From positions 1-23,088 of IMG/VR virus record IMGVR_UViG_3300042453_004207: a stretch of 23,088 bases of DNA. One strand, given 5' to 3'. Position numbers and translations under genes: made by a program. Positions 1 through 5,587 of this stretch are shown here, piece after piece. The notes below the pieces were generated by a model, which made no database searches, had not been told where the DNA came from, and saw nothing but the letters and a program-made list of their open reading frames with translations. Within the stretch, counting starts at the first letter, position 1; every line of letters begins with the position of its first letter. The DNA comes from a virus.

Positions 1-106
1 TTCTACAGGTTTAGTGCAGTCTTAACAGGTACTTAACAGTCTAGTGATCCGGTTGAGAGGGTAGGTTATGCGACATATAGAGGAGGAGGCATAGGCCAGC
101 CCAACA

Positions 107-290
107 TGCAAGCTCCGTGCCAATCGCCAATGTCAACTGTGTCAAATCCGACACACCCATACCCATGCAAGGTGTATGCCACATGCACATACCGTGCCAA
201 GCATAGATATTGCAGGGGGTGCAAGATGCGTGCCAGCCCTGTGTCAGTTGTGACCGGGCATGGTCGTTGCAGGGTGCAAGCGTTGTGCCA
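107..290 (+). repeat. Four-copy TGCAAG-N5-TGCCA array
   Basis: The element TGCAAG, five variable bases, TGCCA occurs at 107-122, 166-181, 220-235 and 275-290. Start-to-start distances are 59, 54 and 55 bp, so the copies sit on a near-regular period. The last two copies are preceded by TTGCAGGG, which forms a short inverted repeat with the following TGCAA. The stretch is visibly more GC-rich than most of the window. The bases between copies are poorly conserved, so this is not a CRISPR array. The spacing would suit a protein-binding iteron array (origin or regulator), but that is inference. Confidence 0.55.
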
Positions 291-318
291 GCGCAGGGTC
301 AAGCGAAGAAGTAGAGGA

Positions 319-330
319 GGGGGGGGGGGG
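319..330 (+). repeat. Run of 12 G
   Basis: Twelve consecutive G follow AGA GGA at the end of the TGCAAG array. A similar purine stretch (AGAGGAGGAGG) lies at 79-89, before the first array copy. Homopolymers this long are prone to slippage and sequencing error, so the exact length is uncertain. Confidence 0.8.
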
Positions 331-391
331 TGGCTCTCGCGGTCATCGGTAGCCAAGGCATGGTTAACACGCAACTTTTTAGAATTCACAG

Positions 392-704
392 CTATAGAAA
401 CACTGTACTCAAAAGCGAGTTATAGCGATCTTATCCAGAGTTATCGGAATTTGATAAACTGGGATAAACTACCTCAAATTACCCCTTTTAGCGTATCAGA
501 TGAGTGCGGTTTGATCCAATATAAGGTTAAATAAGGGTATTCGTAGTTAACGTTACTATAGAAACTTTACGGTGTGGGGTAGTGCTGATAGTATAGAAAC
601 GTAGTTCGTAAGTGCTTGATACTTAAAGTACGCCGACAGGGGTACAAACATTGTTATACACTGTTAACTTTTGATAGAAACTTTAACAACTATACTATAG
701 AAAT
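392..704 (+). promoter_or_regulatory. Cluster of TATAGAAA motifs
   Basis: CTATAGAAAC occurs at 392-401 and 556-565, GTATAGAAAC at 591-600, TGATAGAAAC at 672-681 and CTATAGAAAT at 695-704. Three have a TTAAC shortly upstream (547-551, 664-668, 683-687), with variable spacing. I see no convincing gene from 1 to 702, so this reads as a control region in front of the first gene. The CTATAGAA core resembles the initiation part of SP6-type phage RNA polymerase promoters (ACTATAGAAG). That likeness is suggestive only, and no RNA polymerase gene is visible here. Confidence 0.4.
682..700 (+). promoter_or_regulatory. TTAACAACTATA motif, copy 1
   Basis: An exact TTAACAACTATA (683-694) continues as CTATAG and ends two bases before the ATG at 703. 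It has no Shine-Dalgarno sequence between it and the ATG. The same 12-mer stands upstream of genes at 9180, 18802 and 22125. Confidence 0.5.
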
Positions 705-1239
705 GGTCGAGTTAAAGTCACTCATTAGCCTTCCTAATTCCGGCGTAGCGGCATTCGTCAATCACGATGACCGTAAGGTATTCCTGTTCCATTCGACTTC
801 CCTAATCGAAGCCATAGCTCGTCACGTTAAAGCAATCAATACGGGTATGATGGATTCGGTTGAGTTACAGCAGGATAGAAACAAACTTACGTTCGAGCTT
901 CTTGAACCACAGGCTAATACCCTAGCTCTTCCCGTCAGGATTCGTTACTGGAGAGATTTGTACCTTGATAAAGGGTACGGGCTATATAGACCTGTGAATG
1001 GTGTTAAATACACCCTACGGGTCGAATACGACCATAATGCGAATGTGCTAGTTACGGCTGTTAATACGAGGCATACGCCATACATCATTGGTGTCTTTCG
1101 TAATCTGGGATTAGCTCACCAATGGATAGATAATACGTTCAAGGACAAAAGCTATATCATCCCACAATATGCCAACAATTCCCTAACCAAATCGTATCTC
1201 GATAAGTATGACGTTCCGAGATTTGGGAAAGGTGCATAA
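703..1239 (+). CDS. Hypothetical protein, possible degenerate GIY-YIG fold
   Basis: The product is 178 residues from the ATG at 703; an in-frame TTG at 616 would add 29 residues, but neither start has a clear ribosome binding site. I prefer 703 because it directly follows the TTAACAACTATA motif. The N-terminal half (PNSGVAAFV, KVFLFHS, an ARH helix, then LTFELLE) follows the order of GIY-YIG nuclease elements. However, the Tyr residues and the catalytic Arg position are not conserved, so any such domain would be inactive or I am over-reading it. The C-terminal half is not recognised. A 12-nt gap separates it from the next region, and function is unknown. Confidence 0.6.
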   Translation: MVELKSLISLPNSGVAAFVNHDDRKVFLFHSTSLIEAIARHVKAINTGMMDSVELQQDRNKLTFELLEPQANTLALPVRIRYWRDLYLDKGYGLYRPVNGVKYTLRVEYDHNANVLVTAVNTRHTPYIIGVFRNLGLAHQWIDNTFKDKSYIIPQYANNSLTKSYLDKYDVPRFGKGA

Positions 1240-1338
1240 AGGGTACTTTATATGTTACAACGCACCACTAATGCCGTATCGTTTGGAGTATGTGGGAGTA
1301 TGGAACAACGTATAACGTATGGAATAGAGTATATTTTT

Positions 1339-1444
1339 TCCGGGTCAGGGAACCCGGAGGGTAAACTATACCCGATGAACTTAGGTATCTGCGCCCGCGC
1401 TTCACTTAGGTTACGCGCTTGCAGCGTAATTACCTATATACCTA
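1339..1444 (+). ncRNA. Candidate structured RNA segment
   Basis: This stretch holds several inverted repeats in tandem. TCCGGGT (1339-1345) pairs with ACCCGGA (1352-1358) over a 6-nt loop. TAGGTAT (1382-1388) can pair with ATACCTA (1438-1444) and encloses TTACGC (1411-1416) pairing with GCGTAA (1424-1429), with flanking TAGG and CCTA able to extend that stem. A T run precedes rather than follows the first hairpin, so it is not a standard terminator on either strand. It is not a recognisable tRNA. It could be a leader structure or a small RNA; support is the pairing alone. Confidence 0.25.
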
Positions 1445-1455
1445 TAGTTGTTAAC
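1443..1455 (-). promoter_or_regulatory. TTAACAACTATA motif on the minus strand
   Basis: The reverse complement of 1443-1454 is an exact TTAACAACTATA, followed on that strand by GGTATATAGG. If it is a promoter it points leftwards, antisense to the gene at 703-1239. No minus-strand gene is convincing there. Confidence 0.35.
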
Positions 1456-1507
1456 GCGGTAGAAATCTTAACAAATAGAAACTATTCTTAACATTTGAGA
1501 AATTAAT

Positions 1508-1717
1508 ATGGAATTACTTATACTTGTAGTCGTTGTGATGTTGATTGTGCAGTTAGTGGGCGGTTATAGTGATGAAAAAAAATTTTCGGGTGGGTTAAAA
1601 GATTGTCGTTTTAGAGGAGAACCACATAGCTGGTCTTATAATAAGAACGACAAACTGGAATGTATAGAATGTGGATTTGTGGCAGGAAGAGAGGAGCCTC
1701 AAGATGAAAGGTCTTAA
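1508..1717 (+). CDS. Small membrane-anchored Cys/His protein
   Basis: This 69-residue product has a strong N-terminal hydrophobic segment (about residues 2-19), likely a membrane anchor or uncleaved signal. A soluble part follows with C33, H40, C52 and C55 arranged like a small zinc-binding site. Such mini-proteins are common in phage accessory regions, and I do not recognise this one. The start is ATG at 1508 with only a weak GAG ten bases upstream. Its 3' end overlaps the next gene by 14 nt, indicating co-transcription of 1508-4182. Confidence 0.6.
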   Translation: MELLILVVVVMLIVQLVGGYSDEKKFSGGLKDCRFRGEPHSWSYNKNDKLECIECGFVAGREEPQDERS

Positions 1718-1928
1718 TAAAGAGTTTTATTACTTGTTCAGTCTTGACGTTGAGTTATTTCAAAAAACCATCCGCATTGATAATATGTGGAAAAAAATGT
1801 ATTTAAACAAAGCCGCGCTTGTTTCTCTTCGCAGCGACGACGAGGATGACGCGTTTATAGATGTTCACGCCGAACATTCTTTAACTCATCAAGATGGATT
1901 TAGAGTGTTTAAGAAAAGAGGGCTATAG
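1704..1928 (+). CDS. Hypothetical protein
   Basis: A 74-residue acidic, soluble product of unknown function. I chose the ATG at 1704 over an in-frame ATG at 1671 because 1704 has a good ribosome binding site (AGGAG seven bases upstream) and gives a shorter overlap with the preceding gene. The middle carries a run of Asp/Glu (about residues 45-52). It is followed after four bases by the next ATG. Confidence 0.55.
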   Translation: MKGLNKEFYYLFSLDVELFQKTIRIDNMWKKMYLNKAALVSLRSDDEDDAFIDVHAEHSLTHQDGFRVFKKRGL

Positions 1929-1932
1929 AAAC

Positions 1933-2160
1933 ATGGAATCGGACGAAAACGTAAAAACGATACAAACCGCGAATGAAAAACAGACCAAACAGTGTAGGGT
2001 TTGTGGGGAAATAAAAATTCGCGTATTAAAGGGTAAGTTTAACAAAAAGGACAAGCGCTGGATGGGCGTGTCCGGTGGTTATTGGAATGGGCACGTTTGT
2101 CCAGAATGCCACAGAAAAAGATGCGCAGAAAGACAAAGGGTGAAACGTGCAAAAGCTTAA
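1933..2160 (+). CDS. Small zinc-ribbon protein
   Basis: A 75-residue, strongly basic product. C21-x2-C24 and C56-x2-C59 form a four-Cys zinc-ribbon pattern, with the second pair in the context HVCPECHRKR. This arrangement resembles the zinc-binding cores that precede HNH or endonuclease VII domains in phages, but no nuclease residues follow, so a nucleic-acid-binding role is the most I would infer. The ATG at 1933 is preceded by CTATAGAAAC (1923-1932) rather than a Shine-Dalgarno sequence; an in-frame ATG at 1894 is less likely because it lies deep in the previous gene. Confidence 0.6.
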   Translation: MESDENVKTIQTANEKQTKQCRVCGEIKIRVLKGKFNKKDKRWMGVSGGYWNGHVCPECHRKRCAERQRVKRAKA

Positions 2161-2632
2161 AAAATTTCTAGGACGCTATTCTTTCTATATCCGCGTTTTT
2201 GTATACTCTTTAATAATGTTCACATTTATTAAAATTGCTTCATTTAGCAATAAAAAAGATCCCGAGCTAGAAAAGTTTTTTAATAAAAATTTAAATATTA
2301 TTAACCACTATTGTACCAAAGATCAGTATCGTTTGCCTTTTATGAGTAGCGTGACCTTTGGTAAGATGGAAATACCGGGAGCCATCGCTTATTGCGAACC
2401 TAAAATAAATGGGTTTAAATTAGTTTTTGACGAGAGATACTGGAATAGATTGTCTAATATTAATAAGACACAGTTGATGTTTCATGAAATGGCGCACTGT
2501 ATGTTCAACGAAGATCACCGCGATGACCCGAATCATTTTATGTATTATTCAATGAACGACATAGATGCATTATTTTTAGCTATGCAAGTTCATCAATATC
2601 TTGCTGTTAAATGCGGAGTGCCGCGTGGCTAA
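2147..2632 (+). CDS. Membrane-anchored HExxH zinc protease (metzincin-like)
   Basis: The product is 161 residues from a GTG start with AAGG seven bases upstream, overlapping the previous gene by 14 nt. A basic N-terminus and one hydrophobic segment (about residues 13-32) predict an inner-membrane anchor with the rest exported. H113-E114-M-A-H117 is a zinc-protease active site. D123 or H124 lies where the third metzincin ligand falls, although the usual Gly is replaced by Phe, and a Met-containing segment (MYYSMN) about eleven residues on could be the Met-turn. Role in the phage is unknown; it could act on envelope proteins. Family assignment below the HExxH level is inference. Confidence 0.65.
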   Translation: MQKLKKFLGRYSFYIRVFVYSLIMFTFIKIASFSNKKDPELEKFFNKNLNIINHYCTKDQYRLPFMSSVTFGKMEIPGAIAYCEPKINGFKLVFDERYWNRLSNINKTQLMFHEMAHCMFNEDHRDDPNHFMYYSMNDIDALFLAMQVHQYLAVKCGVPRG

Positions 2633-3251
2633 TCTTAGCAGCAGTACACCAGCAATTCCTGTCCTTGTGAGGAACGAGTTTCTTTACAATCAAACAAAGG
2701 GTCATGGCGAAACAACACCCGGTTGGATGGTTGGGTTGAGGACAATCAAAGGGTTTGCTGTTACTTTTTATGTACTGCTAGAAAATGGCGTGCTTTTCAC
2801 TGGACTGCCTATTCACGCCCTTTGTCATAAAAAGGACGCTCCGGCAGAAGAGCTTACTACCCTAGAGATGTGGGATTCGCTTTCTTATGATCACTCTATT
2901 TTCCAAATAGATTTTTTAAAGAAAATGTCGGCAAGCGTATTACTTAAAAATAAAAAAGTTATAAAAGGCGAGTATAAGTTCTCGATTGACTTCTCTAGCC
3001 AAGGAACGCTGAGTAACCTTTCTGAAACTCCTAATGAGTGGAAGGTTTTTCATTTTGTTAAATTAGAAAACGGTAATTTTTCTTTATATCCTCAGAATCG
3101 TATTTTATTTAAAGACGCAGCTTTAACGAAAGAAATTGATTCTAAATCTATTGATTATTTAGTTAACACTCAAGAATGGTCGTCTGAAGACGGTAATAAA
3201 TGGAATTGCGCGAATGATGAAAAGTACGTGTACGGAGTTGAAAATGAGTAA
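2625..3251 (+). CDS. Phage hypothetical protein coupled to the aminotransferase
   Basis: A 208-residue soluble product. The GTG at 2625 has GGAG six bases upstream, so I prefer it to the TTG at 2601. It overlaps the protease gene by 8 nt and the downstream aminotransferase gene by 8 nt, so translation of all three is probably coupled. Features such as VLLENG, LPIHAL and YPQNRILFKD recall conserved hypothetical proteins from other phages, but I cannot name a family or function. There are no membrane segments or obvious catalytic motifs. Because of the coupling it may act with the PLP enzyme. Confidence 0.7.
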   Translation: MANLSSSTPAIPVLVRNEFLYNQTKGHGETTPGWMVGLRTIKGFAVTFYVLLENGVLFTGLPIHALCHKKDAPAEELTTLEMWDSLSYDHSIFQIDFLKKMSASVLLKNKKVIKGEYKFSIDFSSQGTLSNLSETPNEWKVFHFVKLENGNFSLYPQNRILFKDAALTKEIDSKSIDYLVNTQEWSSEDGNKWNCANDEKYVYGVENE

Positions 3252-4182
3252 GCTAGATATGTCTTGGGGATCTCCAGCATTTTTAATTCCTTATTGGGAC
3301 ATTACTCCTATTAAAACCGATGATGTAAAAAAGCCCGAAGTCTACCAATTCGGCTCAAGAAAACAATTAAAAGAAAAGATTCTTGAGTTACATCAGCTTG
3401 TTGAGAATGCCAATGTTAAGGATAAGCACGTTGTTATCGGCGCGGGAGCTACGCAAATTATTCTAGGATTACTTAATGTTCTAAAACTTAAAAAGTCGGA
3501 TTACGCGTTTGGTAAAAAGATTACCAGTGCGTGGGCAGAACCGCCACACTTTTCACGCTTTCCGATTCTAGCCAATTTTGCTGGGCTGGATTGGAAAAAA
3601 GACAAAAACTCCTTAACCATTTGCACTATACCAAATAACCCTGACGGCGCATTTTCTACCTACGCCAAGTGCGACATTCTGGATTTAACCTATATGTGGC
3701 CGCAATACACCAACCACATTAAGAAATACAATCACCCCGTGATGGTGTTTTCTTTAAGTAAAGCAACAGGCCATGCCAGTACACGTATTGGGTGGGCAAT
3801 CATTAAAGACAAAGACATAGCCGTAGCGCTGGAGCAGTACATTGAACTAGCGTCCAGTGGACTGTCTATTGACGCTCAAATAAAAGCCGAGAAGGTTATT
3901 GATTCTCAATTCAAGCGCGATTTTACTGTTTTTGAAGACGGAAAGAAAACGCTCGAATCCAGATGGGAAACCATTAGACGCCTTAATAGAAGTGAGGCAT
4001 TTCCGTTTACCGTTTTAAATGACTCGGGAATGTTTCTTTGGGCGGAAGGTAAGTGTCCGGAAAATATTATCTGTTTACCCGGCGAAGCACTAAAAGGACA
4101 AAAAAATCAATTTCGTTTAAACATCGGCTGTTCTGACGAAACGTTTGCCAAGTTTGTTCAGATGTTTTTAACTGGAAAGTGA
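3244..4182 (+). CDS. Alliinase/TAA1-like PLP-dependent aminotransferase
   Basis: The product is 312 residues from ATG 3244 (GGAG just upstream). It has the fold-type I PLP signature in order: GAGATQ near the N-terminus, IPNNPDG (residues 129-135), D147 and Y150 in DLTYMWPQY, the Schiff-base K173 in FSLSKATGHAS, R181 in TRIGWA, and a C-terminal R291 in FRLNIG. The WP-Y, SK-TGHA-TRIGWA and SIDAQ segments match the plant alliinase C-terminal/TAA1 family (tryptophan aminotransferase and Cys-sulfoxide lyase) better than ordinary class I aminotransferases. It is shorter than TAA1 (about 390 residues) and lacks the plant EGF-like domain. Substrate is unknown: transamination of an amino acid or C-S lysis are both possible. 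Confidence 0.85.
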   Translation: MSKLDMSWGSPAFLIPYWDITPIKTDDVKKPEVYQFGSRKQLKEKILELHQLVENANVKDKHVVIGAGATQIILGLLNVLKLKKSDYAFGKKITSAWAEPPHFSRFPILANFAGLDWKKDKNSLTICTIPNNPDGAFSTYAKCDILDLTYMWPQYTNHIKKYNHPVMVFSLSKATGHASTRIGWAIIKDKDIAVALEQYIELASSGLSIDAQIKAEKVIDSQFKRDFTVFEDGKKTLESRWETIRRLNRSEAFPFTVLNDSGMFLWAEGKCPENIICLPGEALKGQKNQFRLNIGCSDETFAKFVQMFLTGK

Positions 4183-4704
4183 TTACGGCTTAAATAGTCT
4201 AAGTGATCTATCGCTTCTTGTGCCCATGTCGAGGTGTACCCAGTTGGTGTTTTTACCTCTAGTGGCAACAGGATCTTCGAGCCAAAGGTCGTAGTTTTTT
4301 AGTAACTCAGGTTTAGTGAGTATTTTATTAGCCAACGACTGTCCTTTGTCATCTTTTATGTCGATAGCTTTTCCGGTCATATGGAGGCTTCTTTTGGCGG
4401 CATTTGGCACCGCGCCATTTATGGCGGCGGGACGCCAACCGGAGGACACCTCGGTGGATTTTACACCCAAATTCCAAAGTAATGCGTTTACTTTTTCAAG
4501 AAGTGTGATAGCATTAGATAAGATTTCGTGTGTGTATTCTTGAGGAAATTGCTTATCTCGTCCCATTAGGTAAGCGTCCAGTGTAATAATTGGAACCTTT
4601 ACTTTAGAAAACCCACAAGAAGGACACTTTAGCCAGTCTCTAAGGGACGGGTGATCGGCTAAATAAGCTACGCATATCCGGCAAATATTGTAATTTATTG
4701 ACAT
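4183..4704 (-). CDS. Zinc D-Ala-D-Ala peptidase M15 (endolysin)
   Basis: This 173-residue product is the only minus-strand gene supported. An N-terminal four-Cys zinc ribbon (C8, C11, C27, C30) precedes a peptidase M15 domain: MGRDKQFPQEY, SSGWRP, then zinc ligands H108 and D115 in SLHMTGKAIDI and H157 in WVHLDM. These enzymes cut peptide cross-links of peptidoglycan and serve as phage lysins. I chose the ATG at 4704, which has GAGG five bases upstream, over an in-frame ATG at 4737. No signal peptide is present, so release would need a holin; the two-TM protein at 4845 is a candidate. Its stop codon directly abuts that of the aminotransferase gene. Confidence 0.85.
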   Translation of the reverse strand: MSINYNICRICVAYLADHPSLRDWLKCPSCGFSKVKVPIITLDAYLMGRDKQFPQEYTHEILSNAITLLEKVNALLWNLGVKSTEVSSGWRPAAINGAVPNAAKRSLHMTGKAIDIKDDKGQSLANKILTKPELLKNYDLWLEDPVATRGKNTNWVHLDMGTRSDRSLRLFKP

Positions 4705-4720
4705 TTTAACCTCAATATAT

Positions 4721-4742
4721 AGTTGTTTATTTAACAACTTTA
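4721..4742. promoter_or_regulatory. Divergent motif pair (inverted repeat)
   Basis: AGTTGTT (4721-4727) and AACAACT (4733-4739) form a perfect 7-bp inverted repeat over 5 bases. Each arm is part of a variant of the TTAACAACTATA motif: AAACAACTATATA reading left towards the endolysin gene, and TTAACAACTTTA (4731-4742) reading right towards the packaging genes. The 140-bp gap 4705-4844 thus looks like a divergent promoter region or an operator between two operons. Confidence 0.5.
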
Positions 4743-4844
4743 TTTATAAGTATTTTTAAGCAATACCAATAGCCGTTTTTACGGTAATTAAAAATTAAAG
4801 TGGTTAACGCGGAAAGTACTTAAAAAACAAGTAGATAGGAATTT

Positions 4845-5156
4845 ATGGAAAAACTAGCTAGATTTTTACCATTGGGATTGTTTTGCGCTTTTTCTATAAA
4901 ACTATTATCACAACAGTTTTACGATCCCACCGAAGCGGCTGTTCTTCTTGTAATGGCCGGTCTTTCTGCGTATTCTTCACGCAAAAAATCTCAAGAATTT
5001 GAAGAACTTGAGAAAAGAATTAATCTTTTACAATCCGCCGCCGAAAAAGACGCTCAAGAACTCCATAGAAATCGCAAAGATATTGAAGACACCAAGGCTC
5101 TTCTTGGTGGAATTAAGCTTGGGCAGCAGCTTAAAAGTCAAATGAATAGGAATTGA
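4845..5156 (+). CDS. Two-TM coiled-coil protein, holin candidate
   Basis: A 103-residue product with two hydrophobic segments (about residues 6-22 and 28-45) followed by a charged, heptad-like helix to about residue 90. AGGA lies shortly before the ATG. Size, two TM segments and position beside the divergently transcribed endolysin fit a holin. Position directly before the terminase genes would equally fit an unknown membrane protein made early in the packaging operon. No sequence signature decides between these. Confidence 0.65.
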   Translation: MEKLARFLPLGLFCAFSIKLLSQQFYDPTEAAVLLVMAGLSAYSSRKKSQEFEELEKRINLLQSAAEKDAQELHRNRKDIEDTKALLGGIKLGQQLKSQMNRN

Positions 5157-5158
5157 TT

Positions 5159-5587
5159 GTGTCTTTAGAAAAAATGCTAGATGAAGTTAAGGATATGTCG
5201 GAGCTTCGGGTATTTTCTGAAGCGCAACAGAAGACTATTCTAAAACTTTCCAAAAAAAATAAAGAATTAGAAGAAGAAGTTTCTCATCTTAAAAAACTTC
5301 TTGAATCTCAAACTCCAATAATTCAAACATCGGAACAACCCGCTTCCCTTGGAGAAAAATTTCTCACCAGCGATCAAGAATCTATTTGTAGGATGGAATT
5401 AAACAAGCTAAAGCAAACTTCTTTTGAGCGTGAACTAACGCTTGAAGAAGCGAAGCGAGTTGATATTTATTCCAAAATTCTAAATGTTCTTGAAAACAGC
5501 CCTAAAACTATCAAGGTCGAAACAAAAAGCATTCCAAGTCAGGACTTAATGAGCCTCGTGCAATCCGAGGAAACGGTGAATGAGTAG
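5159..5587 (+). CDS. Putative terminase small subunit
   Basis: A 142-residue product from GTG 5159 (AGGA seven bases upstream); an alternative TTG at 5153 would overlap the preceding stop. The N-terminal third is a coiled coil rich in Lys and Glu (about residues 25-50), and a segment reading LTLEEAKRVDIYSKIL resembles proteins encoded just upstream of phage terminases. It overlaps the TerL gene by 8 nt (ATGAGTAG), the usual arrangement for the small and large subunits. A helix-turn-helix DNA-binding domain is not obvious, so the name rests mainly on position and size. Confidence 0.55.
   Translation: MSLEKMLDEVKDMSELRVFSEAQQKTILKLSKKNKELEEEVSHLKKLLESQTPIIQTSEQPASLGEKFLTSDQESICRMELNKLKQTSFERELTLEEAKRVDIYSKILNVLENSPKTIKVETKSIPSQDLMSLVQSEETVNE

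Noticed and set aside
107-290. CRISPR array
   Set aside because: The repeat core is only 11 conserved bases in 16, the sequence between copies is partly related, and no cas genes are present.
106-534. Open frame of 142 codons on the plus strand, and an overlapping minus-strand frame at 66-389
   Set aside because: Both run through the TGCAAG array and the G run and give low-complexity Cys/Pro/Arg/Gly products with no ribosome binding site. The last 55 codons of the plus frame (about 360-534) look more protein-like and could be a gene remnant, but they lack their own start.
1334-1358. Intrinsic terminator at the CCGGGT hairpin
   Set aside because: The T run lies before the hairpin on the plus strand, which gives an A run after it on the minus strand; neither strand has a U tract in the right place.
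1252-1491. Open frame of 79 codons
   Set aside because: It covers the inverted-repeat region, has no clear ribosome binding site, and its product shows no domain; RNA structure explains the stretch better.
3214-3243. Earlier ATG for the aminotransferase gene
   Set aside because: The ATG at 3244 has GGAG directly upstream and gives a typical 8-nt overlap; the earlier one lies inside the preceding gene without a ribosome binding site.
4316-4543. Plus-strand open frame inside the endolysin gene
   Set aside because: It is antisense to the strongly supported M15 peptidase and has no features of its own.
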